Shown: positions 34,968 to 43,970 of the stretch, piece after piece | Layout of the letters: each line of letters opens with the position of its first letter | How positions within the stretch are numbered: the stretch's first letter is position 1 | From: Rhodobacter sp. | GTDB lineage: Bacteria; Pseudomonadota; Alphaproteobacteria; Rhodobacterales; Rhodobacteraceae | Assembly (NCBI GenBank): GCA_030065095.1 | Contig: JASJDP010000009.1 | Span: forward strand, 1 to 64,000 | DNA: 64,000 bases | Reading direction: 5' to 3' | Made by a program: the position numbers and the translations under genes | The notes under the pieces: generated by a model | What the model saw: only the letters and a program-made list of their open reading frames with translations | The model's database searches: none | Told to the model about the DNA's origin: nothing

Positions 34968-36097
34968 CGGCCTTGCGCAGCTATCCCATCGCCCGCCTGC
35001 GCAGTGCGCTTTTCGGCATTGCGACGCGCCGCGCCGTCACCGATTACCTTAAGATGATCGTGCTGATCAGCTTCCTTCTGCTGATGATCGCCTGGACCAT
35101 CGACCTGGCCGAACACTTCCCCAGCCTGCGCCGCGCCGCCGGCGAATCCGGCACCCCGCTTTTGTCGCTCGCCCTGCCCTATCTCGGTCACCGCGCCGTC
35201 GACATCCTGGCCCGGATGCTGCCCATCGCCTGTTTCTTCGGCGTCTTCCTGGCCGAAATCGTGCGCCGCGAGCGGCTCGAGACCGTCGTCCTGGTCACCT
35301 CCGGCGCGTCGCCATGGCGGATGTTCGCCGCGGTTCTCTGGGTCGGGCTTTTTACCGGCGCCGTGCTCGACGGTCTCGAGGCGCGCTGGCGCCCCGCCGC
35401 CGTCTGGACCCAGGTCGAGACGGGATTTGGCGACTATGCCCGCCGCTTCCGGCAGGACTGGCTTCAGGGCGAACACTGGTTTGTCAGCGGCGACACGGCG
35501 CTGCGCGGCGAGGTCTTGCGCGCCGATCCGCCCGAGATGCGCAACGTGCTGGTCTTTGTGGGCATCCGCGCGCCGCGGCTGAAGGCGATCTATGCCGCCG
35601 AACGCATGGTGCCGGGCCGCGAGCCGATCCAGTGGACCCTGCTGGACGGCTACGCCTGGGAACTGCAGCAGAACGGCCAGTCGCTTGAATTCGAGGACTT
35701 TCCCATCACGCTGGAACTGCTGCCCCAGAACCTGACCTATCTGGGCGTGCCCGAGTTCTACCTGCCGCAGGACGCGCTTTTATGGCTCGACGCGTTGCCC
35801 AATTACCGCAACGCGGCCAAGGTCGATGTCGCGCTCTGGCGGCGGATGACCGTCTGGCTGGCCGCGGTCAGCTTTGCATTCCTGGGCGTGGTGCTGGCGC
35901 AGGCGGGCTATACCGGCCGGCAGATGATGATCGCCCGCCTGATCGGACTGGCGGCGATGGGCTACAGCGCCGTGGTGTCGCTCAAGGTGTTCTGGGCTCT
36001 GGGAGAGCTTGGCGTGCTTTCGGCCCCGCTGGCCACGCTCGGCGCGCCGGTCCTGGGCCTGGCAATCGCATGGGTGTTCCTGCGAAAAATGGCGTGA
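34964..36097 (+). CDS. LptF/LptG-family permease (second of pair)
   Basis: 377 aa, partner of the preceding gene; starts in its stop codon (ATGA). Topology: helices about 31-50, 72-95 and 107-126, periplasmic domain about 130-275, three helices at the end. Contains DYLKMIVLISFLLLMIAWTI and the cytoplasmic coupling segment FLAEIVRRERLETVVLVTSG typical of LptG, where LptB docks. Together they form the F-G heterodimer. Convergent with the nucleotidyltransferase gene (4 bases apart). Confidence 0.8.
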   Translation: MTALRSYPIARLRSALFGIATRRAVTDYLKMIVLISFLLLMIAWTIDLAEHFPSLRRAAGESGTPLLSLALPYLGHRAVDILARMLPIACFFGVFLAEIVRRERLETVVLVTSGASPWRMFAAVLWVGLFTGAVLDGLEARWRPAAVWTQVETGFGDYARRFRQDWLQGEHWFVSGDTALRGEVLRADPPEMRNVLVFVGIRAPRLKAIYAAERMVPGREPIQWTLLDGYAWELQQNGQSLEFEDFPITLELLPQNLTYLGVPEFYLPQDALLWLDALPNYRNAAKVDVALWRRMTVWLAAVSFAFLGVVLAQAGYTGRQMMIARLIGLAAMGYSAVVSLKVFWALGELGVLSAPLATLGAPVLGLAIAWVFLRKMA

Positions 36098-36101
36098 GGC
36101 C

Positions 36102-36872
36102 TCAGGCGGCCGGGGCCCCGCTGCCCCGATGCCGCGCCCGCCATGCCTGAATCTTCGGAAAAACAACCCGTTCGGCGCGTTCCAGCATCCGTTCGTCGTC
36201 GATCTCGGCCCAGGGCACGCCCTCGAGCAGAACGCATTCGATCGCATCCTCGCGACTCAGCGCCACCAGCCCTGGCTCGTAGTGCTCCTCGGGGTTCTGC
36301 GCCATGACGTCCAGCGCCACCCGGCGCATCCGCGCCACCGCCTGCGCCGTCAGTTCGGTCACCCCGATCATCTCGCCAAGCGGCGGCTCGGCCCGCCTGC
36401 GGATATCCTTGGACACGTCCAGCATATGCAGCGGCCCGCCCTGGACACCGGCGGCCCAGACATATTCCTCGTCCCCCGCACCCGTCGGCGTCGAGACCAG
36501 AAACCGGTTCGAGGTGCCGTCGACCGCATCCAAAACCTGCGGTGCGTAGATCAGATCGCCTTCGAGGATCAGGCACGGCCCCTCGGCCCCCTCAAGACCC
36601 ACCGCCAGCGACCACAGATTGCCGGTCGTTGCGTAATGCGGGTTGTGGCACAGTTCGACATCCGTGCCCGCGAATGCCGCCTCGAATTGATCGCTCAGAT
36701 GCCCCGTGACGATCCTGATCCGCGCCGCGCCCCAGGACCGCAGTGCCGCCACCGACTGTTCGATCAGGGTCGCGCCGCCGACCTGCAACAGCCCTTTCGG
36801 CATGAGCTTGCCGCGCGGGCCCATGCGCACGCCCAGGCCCGCCGCAAGCACAATCGCGGTGATCTCGGCCAT
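36102..36872 (-). CDS. Sugar/polyol-phosphate nucleotidyltransferase (candidate CTP:inositol-1-phosphate cytidylyltransferase)
   Basis: Cytoplasmic NTP transferase, 256 aa. N-terminal nucleotide-binding motif ITAIVLAAGLGVRMGP followed by KLMPKGLLQVGG with the conserved Lys. Acidic metal-binding motif LILEGDLIYAP. This resembles phosphocholine and inositol-phosphate cytidylyltransferases rather than glucose-1-phosphate thymidylyltransferase. Because MIPS and a CDP-alcohol transferase lie beside it, activation of inositol phosphate to CDP-inositol is the leading idea, not proven. On the opposite strand to its neighbours; divergent from the CDP-alcohol transferase over 88 bases. Confidence 0.75.
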   Translation of the reverse strand: MAEITAIVLAAGLGVRMGPRGKLMPKGLLQVGGATLIEQSVAALRSWGAARIRIVTGHLSDQFEAAFAGTDVELCHNPHYATTGNLWSLAVGLEGAEGPCLILEGDLIYAPQVLDAVDGTSNRFLVSTPTGAGDEEYVWAAGVQGGPLHMLDVSKDIRRRAEPPLGEMIGVTELTAQAVARMRRVALDVMAQNPEEHYEPGLVALSREDAIECVLLEGVPWAEIDDERMLERAERVVFPKIQAWRARHRGSGAPAA

Positions 36873-36960
36873 GACGTCCCCTGGTGATCCTACAGAACCG
36901 CTCGCATCCGTGGCGGACCCTATGCTAGGCGGTCCGGGGCATCAAGGCAGGGAGCCCCGC

Positions 36961-37656
36961 GTGACGTCAGAAAGCCACTATCGCCTGAAGGACATCTTTC
37001 GGGACCTCAGAAGCGAGAAGTTCGCCGAAGAGATGCGCGGCAACTGGTCGACCGCGCTGTTGTGCCGGGTGCCGGGATTCTTTCTGGTCTGGGTCTTCGT
37101 GCGGCTGCGGATCGGCGCGATGGCCGTGTCGCTTGCCGCCCTGTTGCTGGCTTTCGCGCTGCCTGTTCTGGCCTATGCGGTTCCGATCGGAACAGCGGGT
37201 CTCTGGGTGGCCGTGACGGGGCTGGTCTTTCAGGTGCTCGATTGCGCGGACGGCACGCTGGCACGGGTCACCGGAACCACGTCGCAGGCGGGGGCGGATG
37301 TGGATTTTCTGACCGACATGGCGCAATGGGGCTTTCTGTACCTCGCCATCGGCATCCTTGCCGACCGGACGCTCGACGCCGGCTGGGGCTGGTCCGCGGT
37401 CGCCTGCGCCGCCGCCTGGGTGCGGCTGATGGCGCGAACGGCCCGCGACCGCCTGGATGCGGATGACGGGTCGCCGCCGGCGCCGATCAGCCTGAAAAAC
37501 GCGGTGCCGGTGTTCCTGGCCGGGATCTCCGGCCTTCTGCCGTTTCTGGCGCTGAGCGGCCCGTGGTTGGGCTATGCCGTGATCGCGCTTCTCGTCTATG
37601 CGGTGCTTGACGTGCTCGAGGGCCTATTGCCGCTCTTCCGCACGATCGGCCGATGA
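36961..37656 (+). CDS. CDP-alcohol phosphatidyltransferase family enzyme
   Basis: Membrane transferase joining a CDP-activated alcohol or lipid to an acceptor, 231 aa. The full family motif D-x2-DG-x2-AR-x8-G-x3-D-x3-D is intact: DCADGTLAR then TTSQAGADVDFLTD, with five or six helices. GTG at 36961 is chosen as start because GGGAG lies 6 bases upstream. Depending on donor it could make phosphatidylinositol phosphate, an inositol phosphoceramide, or a di-inositol phosphate. Stop overlaps the glycosyltransferase start. Confidence 0.88.
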   Translation: MTSESHYRLKDIFRDLRSEKFAEEMRGNWSTALLCRVPGFFLVWVFVRLRIGAMAVSLAALLLAFALPVLAYAVPIGTAGLWVAVTGLVFQVLDCADGTLARVTGTTSQAGADVDFLTDMAQWGFLYLAIGILADRTLDAGWGWSAVACAAAWVRLMARTARDRLDADDGSPPAPISLKNAVPVFLAGISGLLPFLALSGPWLGYAVIALLVYAVLDVLEGLLPLFRTIGR

Positions 37657-38783
37657 AGATCGTCCATATCTGCCCCTACGACATGACCCGCCCCGGCGGC
37701 GTGCAGCGCCATGTGCGCGACTTCGCCGCCTGGCTGAACGGCGAAGGCCATGCCTCGCGCATCCTGGCGCCCCCCGCCCCCGGGCAACGGACCAAGCCGC
37801 CGGGTGAAGTGATCGAAATCGGGACCTCCCGCGCCGTGAACGTCCACGGTACCGGATTCGAGGTCAGCTGGGCGCCGACGCGGCAACGCAGGGCCTGGGC
37901 GCGAGAACTGCATGCCTGGGGCGCGGATCTGATCCACATGCATACCCCCTGGACGCCGCTGCTGACGTGGCAGATGTGGCGCGCATTGCGCCTTCCCACC
38001 GTCGCAACGGTGCATGCAACTCTGCCCGCAGCGGACGCCCGGGGACCTGTCGACCGCTACATCCGCTGGGCCGCCCGGCGCATTCTGCCGCAGGTTCAGG
38101 CGGTCGTGGTTCCCTCGGCATCCCCCCAGCCCCTGCTGGAGCGGCTGATACCGGGGTTGCAGACGGTTGTGCTGCCGCCCTCGGTCGATCTCGCGCCATG
38201 GCGCGACGCCGCAGGGGGCCGCGTCAGGCAGGAATGCCTGCACCTGGCGTTCCTCGGCCGCCTCGAACCGCGCAAGGGCGTCGATATCCTGCTGCAGGCC
38301 TGGCCCCGGATCGCCGATGCGCTGCCGCGGGCCCGCCTTACAATCGCCGGCGACGGCCCGATGCGTGCGCGGGTCGAGGCCGCCGTCTCCGACCGTCTGC
38401 GGTTCCTGCCGCGTCCCGAAGATGCCGCCGCGTGTCGCCTGCTCGCTGAAACCGATGTCTTCCTCGCCCCCGCGCCCTATGGCGAAAGCTTCGGTCTCGT
38501 ACTGACCGAGGCGATGTCCGCCGGTGCCCTGCCGGTTGCCGCGGCCAATTCCGGCTATGCGTCGGTCCTGACGGGCGACGGCGCCGGGCTTTTGGTTCCG
38601 CCCGGCGATGCCGCGGCGCTCGCATCCCGTGTGGTCGCGCTGGCGCGCGACCCGCAACAGCAGGCGCAGCTTGGCGCCTGGGCCAGGTCAGAGGCGCGCC
38701 GGCACGACATCGCAAGCACAGGCCCAAGGTATCTGGACCTCTTCGAGACCGTCCTTGCGGGCACGCCCGCGCCCGCGGATTGA
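37653..38783 (+). CDS. Glycosyltransferase family 4 (PimA-like)
   Basis: GT-B enzyme, 376 aa. N-terminal MKIVHICPYDMTRPGGVQRH with the loop GGVQRHV; donor-site motif YGESFGLVLTEAMSAG near residue 275, with the E-x7-E pattern of retaining GT4 enzymes. Mycobacterial PimA, which mannosylates phosphatidylinositol, has the same opening and donor motifs. Starts in the CDP-alcohol transferase stop (ATGA), so it probably adds a hexose to that enzyme's lipid product. Sugar identity unknown. Confidence 0.85.
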   Translation: MKIVHICPYDMTRPGGVQRHVRDFAAWLNGEGHASRILAPPAPGQRTKPPGEVIEIGTSRAVNVHGTGFEVSWAPTRQRRAWARELHAWGADLIHMHTPWTPLLTWQMWRALRLPTVATVHATLPAADARGPVDRYIRWAARRILPQVQAVVVPSASPQPLLERLIPGLQTVVLPPSVDLAPWRDAAGGRVRQECLHLAFLGRLEPRKGVDILLQAWPRIADALPRARLTIAGDGPMRARVEAAVSDRLRFLPRPEDAAACRLLAETDVFLAPAPYGESFGLVLTEAMSAGALPVAAANSGYASVLTGDGAGLLVPPGDAAALASRVVALARDPQQQAQLGAWARSEARRHDIASTGPRYLDLFETVLAGTPAPAD

Positions 38784-39048
38784 CCGCAACCGCGTTTCGA
38801 GGGTTTTGGAATTGCACGTCACCGGGGTCATCGCAGGGCGCGCTGTGTCGTGAGCGGCTTGCCGGGCCGGTTTGGCTCTTGCGCTGCCGTTGCCCATCGC
38901 GAGATAGTCTGCGCCAAGGGCCGCACGCAAATGCCTGTTCCGGGTCGGAACTCGCCGACCGCAGGGGCATCGGACATCAAGCCGGTGCAGGCCCGCTTGA
39001 CCTCTGCGCCCGGCCATGGCCAAAGGGGCGCAAAAGGCAAGGGCAGGC

Positions 39049-39627
39049 ATGGTCAGGCGGCTTTACGACTGGACGGTTTCGCTGGCGGCGTCACGGAATG
39101 CGCTGTGGGCCCTGGCAATCGTGGCGTTCCTGGAAAGCTCGGTCTTCCCGATCCCGCCCGACATCCTGATGATTCCGATGATCCTCGCAGCCCCCTCCCG
39201 CGCCTTCCTGATCGCAGGCGTGGCGCTGGCGGCGTCGGTCCTGGGCGGGTTGCTTGGATACTATATCGGCTATGGCCTTTTCGAGACCGTCGGCGGCCCG
39301 GTGCTGGAGTTTTACGGGAAAGAAGCCTATTTCGACGAATTCCGCGCCCGCTACAACGACTGGGGCGCCTGGGCCGTCCTGGTCGCCGGGGTCACGCCGT
39401 TTCCCTACAAGGTGATCACGATCCTGTCGGGCGCAACCGCGCTCAGTCTGCCGGTGTTCATCGCCGCCTCGATCCTGGCCCGCGGCCTGCGGTTTTTCGT
39501 CGTGGCGGGATTACTCTGGAAATACGGCGAGCCGATTCGGTATTTTATAGAAAGGCGGCTGGGATTGATGTTCACGATCTTTGTCGTGCTCCTGATCGGA
39601 GGTGTCCTGTTGGCGAGGTACCTATGA
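39049..39627 (+). CDS. YqaA/DedA-family membrane protein
   Basis: Small DedA/SNARE-associated (VTT-domain) inner-membrane protein, 192 aa. Family features: ESSVFPIPPDILMIPMIL, the helical-hairpin stretch LGGLLGYYIGYGLFE, and FPYKVITILSGATALS. Family members are linked to undecaprenyl-phosphate or phospholipid flipping. ATG 39049 chosen by similarity start; ATG 39016 is also in frame. Overlaps dsbB by 4 bases. Its position after the lipid cluster may be coincidental. Confidence 0.85.
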   Translation: MVRRLYDWTVSLAASRNALWALAIVAFLESSVFPIPPDILMIPMILAAPSRAFLIAGVALAASVLGGLLGYYIGYGLFETVGGPVLEFYGKEAYFDEFRARYNDWGAWAVLVAGVTPFPYKVITILSGATALSLPVFIAASILARGLRFFVVAGLLWKYGEPIRYFIERRLGLMFTIFVVLLIGGVLLARYL

Positions 39628-40094
39628 CACGCACCCATACTGTTCTGCTCGCCGCCGGCGGGTCGCTGGCATTGCTGCTTGGCGCCTTCGGCTTTCAGAT
39701 GCTGGGATACGCCCCCTGCCAGATGTGCCTCTGGCAGCGCTGGCCGCACGGCGCGGCCGTCGTCATCGGCCTGATCGCACTGGCCCTGCCCGGACGGGCC
39801 CTGCCGCTGCTTGGAGCGCTCGCCGCGCTGACCACCGCCGGCATCGGCGTCTTTCACACCGGGGTCGAGCGCGACTGGTGGGAGGGGATTACGGCCTGTG
39901 CCGTATCGGGCGACATCACCGGGCTCAGCACCGCCGATCTTCTGGACACCAGCCGCGATGTCGGCCCGCCTTTGGTGAAATGCGACGAGGTCGCCTGGGA
40001 GTTCCTGAGCCTCAGCATGGCGACCTGGAACGCGCTCGTCAGCTTCGGGCTGGCCGGCGTCTGGCTGTTTGCCGCCAGGCAGAGCCGCGGCTGA
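39624..40094 (+). CDS. dsbB: Disulfide bond formation protein B
   Basis: Inner-membrane quinone reductase that reoxidises DsbA. 156 aa with four helices; active Cys pairs are C32-C35 (APCQMCLWQRWPH) and C92/C120 (ACAVSGD and VKCDEV). The ATG overlaps the YqaA stop. No dsbA is nearby. Confidence 0.88.
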   Translation: MTRTHTVLLAAGGSLALLLGAFGFQMLGYAPCQMCLWQRWPHGAAVVIGLIALALPGRALPLLGALAALTTAGIGVFHTGVERDWWEGITACAVSGDITGLSTADLLDTSRDVGPPLVKCDEVAWEFLSLSMATWNALVSFGLAGVWLFAARQSRG

Positions 40095-40224
40095 TCTTTT
40101 TTCGTCAGGTTCGCCTCGGCGTGCAACGGCGATCTGCGGGTCTGTCTCGATGGCGACAAAGCTCGTGCATGAAAGTGCCGGGGTTGGCGGCGCGGGATGA
40201 ACCTCGATGACGCCAAGTTCGACC

Positions 40225-40467
40225 GGTTCCGGCCTGGAGCGGACCTTGCCTATTGAGCGCTAAGCTGCGCCATCGCCGACCCGCGGGGAGGCGACCCGGA
40301 CCTCTGAACGGCTCGATTTATCCCCGCAAAGTCCGCACGACCTCAATGCGATACGCGCCGTCAGAAAATCGCCTCCCCTCCGGGGCGGGTCGGCGATGGC
40401 GCGGCGGCCTGCGGCCTTGATTCCGCGCCTGAAGACTGATCGGGAACGTCCGCTCCAGGCCAAAACC
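40225..40467. repeat. Intergenic hairpin repeat, copy B
   Basis: Best-preserved copy, 243 bp. Terminal inverted repeats: GGTTCCGGCCTGGAGCGGAC at left and GTCCGCTCCAGGCCAAAACC at right, 18 of 20 pairing. Inner arms at 40267-40294 and 40369-40402 pair over 18 bp (GCGCCATCGCCGACCCGC) plus 10 bp (GGGGAGGCGA) with a 6-base bulge. The whole element can fold into one long stem with a 74-base loop. Sits between convergent dsbB and the dehydrogenase gene. Confidence 0.85.
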
Positions 40468-40552
40468 GCCCAAGAGTTCCACACCACACATCTCGCCCTC
40501 GTGTCTCCGCAAGCAGAGCCGGAAAGCTGGCCCCACCCCCCACTGGGAGCAT

Positions 40553-41428
40553 CTAGCCGTCGAGCGCCCGCAGCCGCTTGATCAGCGATGATGTATCCCA
40601 GCGCCCGCCGCCGATCTTCTGGACCTCCTTGTAGAACTGGTCGACCAGGGCCGTGACCGGCAGCGCGGCGCCGTTCTCGTCCGCCGTCGACAGGCATATG
40701 CCAAGATCCTTCCGCATCCAGTCCACCGCAAAGCCGTGCTCGAAATGATCGTCCAGCATCGTCTCGTAGCGGTTGACCATCTGCCACGACCCCGCCGCAC
40801 CGCCGCCGATCACCTCGACCACCGCGCGCCCGTCGAGGCCGGCCTTTTCGGCGAAATGCAGACCCTCGCTCAGCCCTTGTACCAGCCCGGCGATACAGAT
40901 CTGGTTGACCATCTTCGTCAGCTGGCCCGATCCGCTTTCCCCCAGCCGCTTGCAAAGCTTGGCATAGGCGTCCATCACCGGCTCGGCCCGGTCGAACGCG
41001 CCCTGATCGCCGCCGCACATGATCACCAGCTGGCCATTCTCGGCGCCCGCCTGGCCGCCCGAGACCGGCGCGTCGACAAAGGAAATCTGCCGCTCGTTCG
41101 CCGCGGCAAACATCTCGCGCGTGACCGCCGCCGACACCGTGGTGTGATCGACAAAGACCGTGCCCGCGCCCATGCCCGCCAGTGCGCCGACTTCGCCCAG
41201 GCAGACGGACCGCAGGTCGTCGTCGTTGCCGACGCAGGCCATCACGAATTCCGCCCCCTGCGCCGCATCGCGCGGCGTCGCCGCCGCCGCACCGCCATGC
41301 TGGGCGACCCAGGCTTCGGCCTTGGCCGCTGTGCGGTTGTAGACGGTGACCTCGTGTCCGGCGGCGGCCAAATGCCCCGCCATCGGATAGCCCATCACGC
41401 CCAATCCCAGAAAAGCTACTTTCGCCAT
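40553..41428 (-). CDS. 3-hydroxyisobutyrate-dehydrogenase-like oxidoreductase
   Basis: Beta-hydroxyacid dehydrogenase family, 291 aa. Rossmann motif FLGLGVMGYPMAGHL with a conserved basic patch (YNRTAAKAE, suggesting NADP), substrate motif FVDAPVSGGQAGAENGQL, catalytic Lys in GQLTKMVNQ and KDLGICL. Substrates in the family include 3-hydroxyisobutyrate, tartronate semialdehyde, glyoxylate and succinic semialdehyde; which one is not clear. No valine-catabolism genes adjoin. Confidence 0.88.
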   Translation of the reverse strand: MAKVAFLGLGVMGYPMAGHLAAAGHEVTVYNRTAAKAEAWVAQHGGAAAATPRDAAQGAEFVMACVGNDDDLRSVCLGEVGALAGMGAGTVFVDHTTVSAAVTREMFAAANERQISFVDAPVSGGQAGAENGQLVIMCGGDQGAFDRAEPVMDAYAKLCKRLGESGSGQLTKMVNQICIAGLVQGLSEGLHFAEKAGLDGRAVVEVIGGGAAGSWQMVNRYETMLDDHFEHGFAVDWMRKDLGICLSTADENGAALPVTALVDQFYKEVQKIGGGRWDTSSLIKRLRALDG

Positions 41429-41506
41429 GCCGGTCCATCCCCCATTGCCTAGCCGCGTTCGGCTGTCTACCTAACGGCTTCAACCCCGCGGTCAACCGGG
41501 ATCACC

Positions 41507-43966
41507 ATGGCACGGACGTTTCGCTGGCTTCTTAGGATCTTCACCGGGCTCATGGTCCTGGCGGCTCTGGTGCTGGCGCTGGTCTACTATTTCGCCGCGC
41601 GCTCGCTGCCGGACTTCACTGCGGCGCAAACGGTCGAAGGCCTCGATGCCGAGGTCGAGATCGTGCGCGACAACGCCAGCGTGCCGCATATCTTCGGCCA
41701 GTCCGATACGGACGTGTTCTTTGGTCTGGGCTTTGCTCATGCGCAGGACCGGCTGTGGCAGATGACCATGCTGCGGCGCACCGCGCAAGGACGGCTGAGC
41801 GAACTCTTCGGGGAACGCACCGTCAAGATCGACGAGCTTCTGCGGCGGTTCGATTTCTACGGCCTGTCGGTGCAATCGGTCGCGGCACAGGATGCCTACA
41901 CGACCGCCGCGCTCGAGGCCTATTCCAAGGGCGTAAACGCCCGGCTGCAGAGGGTGAACGAAAACGCGCTGGGGCGCGGCGCACCCGAACTCTTTTTGTT
42001 CTCGAACCGGATCGCCCCCTGGCAGCCCGCGGATTCGCTCGCGATCATCAGGCTCATGGCGCTGCAGTTGTCAGGGCATCTGGAGGACGAGGTGCTGCGC
42101 GCCCGCACATCGCTGCTTTTGCCCAACGAACGCCTGACCGACATCCTTCCCGACGCGCCCGGCGCCGGCATCGCTGCGCTGCCGCGCTATGCCGATCTGT
42201 TCCCCTCCCTGCCCCGCTATGCCGAGGCCGCGCCGCGGCCCGACCACGGGCTGACACCGATGCAGCCGCGCGGGCTGGCGGGTGCGTCCAACGCCTGGGC
42301 CGCCGCCCCCTCCCGCGCCGCCGCAGGCGCCACGCTTTTGGCCAACGACCCGCATCTGGGCTTTTCCGCCCCCTCGACCTGGTATCTCGCCCGGCTGGAT
42401 CTGCAATCGGGCGGCGTCATCGGCGGCACGATCCCGGGCATGCCGCTGGTGCTGGTCGGCCGCAGCGAGGGCTTCGGCTGGGGCCTGACCTCGTCCTATC
42501 TGGACGACCAGGATGTCTATATCGAACAGCTCAATCCGGAGAACCCCTCAGAGGCCCTGACGCCCGAAGGCTACAAGCCGATGCGCACGCGGACCTCGAT
42601 CATCGAGGTGAAGGACGCCGAACCGGTCAGCATCACCCTGCAGTGGACGGAAAACGGCCCGGTCCTGCCCGGCCATCATTTCTCGCTGGGGCCCATCACA
42701 CCGCCGGGGCATGTCACATCGCTGGCCTGGACGGCGCTGTCGCGCGACGATACCTCGATGAGCGCAGGGCTCGCGTTGATGCGATCGAAATCCGTCGCCG
42801 AAGGGCTCGCCGCTGCCGAACGCTACATCGCCCCCAGTCAGAACCTGACCATGGCCGATGCCGAAACCATCGCGATGAAGACCATCGGCGCCATGCCGCG
42901 CCGCACAGCGGGGCATCAGACATTCGGCAGGCTGCCCTCGCCCGGCTGGCTGCAGCTCAACCGGTGGCAGGGCGTCCTGAACTATACCGCAAACCCCGAA
43001 TTCATCGCCCCGGAAGGCGGTATTCTGGGCAATACCAACAACAAGACTGTCGAGCGCCCCTTCCCGCTGCATGTCAGCCACGACTGGGGCGATACCCAGC
43101 GGGTCCAGCGCTGGCGGAGGCTGATGCAGAACCGCGAGGTGCACACCCGCGAAAGCTTTATCGAGGCGCAGCTGGATACGGTGTCGGTGACCGCCCGCGC
43201 CCTGCTGCCGCTGGTGGCCAAGGATCTGTGGTTCACCGGCGAGGCCGCGCCGGCCGGCACCACCGAACGCCGCCGGCAGGAGGCGCTGCTGCTGTTGGCC
43301 GACTGGAACGGCGAGATGAACGAGCATCTGCCCGAACCGCTGATCTACTCGGCCTGGATGCGCGCGCTGCAGGACCGGCTGATCCGCGACGAGTTGGGCC
43401 CGCTCGCCCGCGACTACCGCCATGTGGAACCCTTGTTCATCGAGCGCGTCTTCCGCGATGTCGACGGTGCCTCTGCCTGGTGCGACGTGCTGCAATCGGC
43501 TGCGACCGAGACCTGCACCGATATCGCCCGCCTTGCACTGGACGACGCGCTTGTCTGGCTGGCCGAAAGCCATGGCGGCACGCTGGAATCGCTGCGCTGG
43601 GGCGATGCGCATCAGGCGACGCACGACCATCAGGTACTGGGCGACCTGCCGGTGCTGCGCTGGTTCGTGAATGTCCGGCAATCGACCTCGGGCGGCGACA
43701 ATACGCTGCTCAGGGGCCGCACCTCTGGCCGGGATCCGCAACCCTTCCTGAACGTGCACGGCGCCGGATACCGGGGCGTCTACGACTTCGCCGATCCCGA
43801 CAGTTCTGTCTTCATCATCTCGACCGGCCAGTCCGGCCACCCGCTGAGCCGGCACTACGACGATCTGGGAGAGCTGTGGCGGCGCGGCGAATATATCCCG
43901 ATGTCGCTCGACCCGGCGCTTGCGCGGGCGGCGGCGGTGGGGATTACCCGGCTTGTCCCGCGCTGA
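41507..43966 (+). CDS. Penicillin acylase family hydrolase
   Basis: Ntn-hydrolase of the penicillin G acylase / acyl-homoserine lactone acylase family, 819 aa. Residues 10-32 form a hydrophobic signal or anchor, so it acts in the periplasm. Autoprocessing gives alpha and beta chains; the beta-chain nucleophile is Ser261 in GLAGASNAWA, followed by LLANDPHLGFSAPSTWY. Other family residues are in GNTNNK. Natural substrates of roseobacter relatives are mostly unknown; amide or AHL cleavage is possible. Convergent with mgtE, 4 bases apart. Confidence 0.9.
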   Translation: MARTFRWLLRIFTGLMVLAALVLALVYYFAARSLPDFTAAQTVEGLDAEVEIVRDNASVPHIFGQSDTDVFFGLGFAHAQDRLWQMTMLRRTAQGRLSELFGERTVKIDELLRRFDFYGLSVQSVAAQDAYTTAALEAYSKGVNARLQRVNENALGRGAPELFLFSNRIAPWQPADSLAIIRLMALQLSGHLEDEVLRARTSLLLPNERLTDILPDAPGAGIAALPRYADLFPSLPRYAEAAPRPDHGLTPMQPRGLAGASNAWAAAPSRAAAGATLLANDPHLGFSAPSTWYLARLDLQSGGVIGGTIPGMPLVLVGRSEGFGWGLTSSYLDDQDVYIEQLNPENPSEALTPEGYKPMRTRTSIIEVKDAEPVSITLQWTENGPVLPGHHFSLGPITPPGHVTSLAWTALSRDDTSMSAGLALMRSKSVAEGLAAAERYIAPSQNLTMADAETIAMKTIGAMPRRTAGHQTFGRLPSPGWLQLNRWQGVLNYTANPEFIAPEGGILGNTNNKTVERPFPLHVSHDWGDTQRVQRWRRLMQNREVHTRESFIEAQLDTVSVTARALLPLVAKDLWFTGEAAPAGTTERRRQEALLLLADWNGEMNEHLPEPLIYSAWMRALQDRLIRDELGPLARDYRHVEPLFIERVFRDVDGASAWCDVLQSAATETCTDIARLALDDALVWLAESHGGTLESLRWGDAHQATHDHQVLGDLPVLRWFVNVRQSTSGGDNTLLRGRTSGRDPQPFLNVHGAGYRGVYDFADPDSSVFIISTGQSGHPLSRHYDDLGELWRRGEYIPMSLDPALARAAAVGITRLVPR

Positions 43967-43970
43967 TCGG

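Noticed and set aside
30865-37656. Di-myo-inositol-phosphate compatible-solute pathway
   Set aside because: MIPS, nucleotidyltransferase and CDP-AP could make it, but the SPT-like, CdsA-like, LptFG-like and glycosyltransferase genes point to a lipid.
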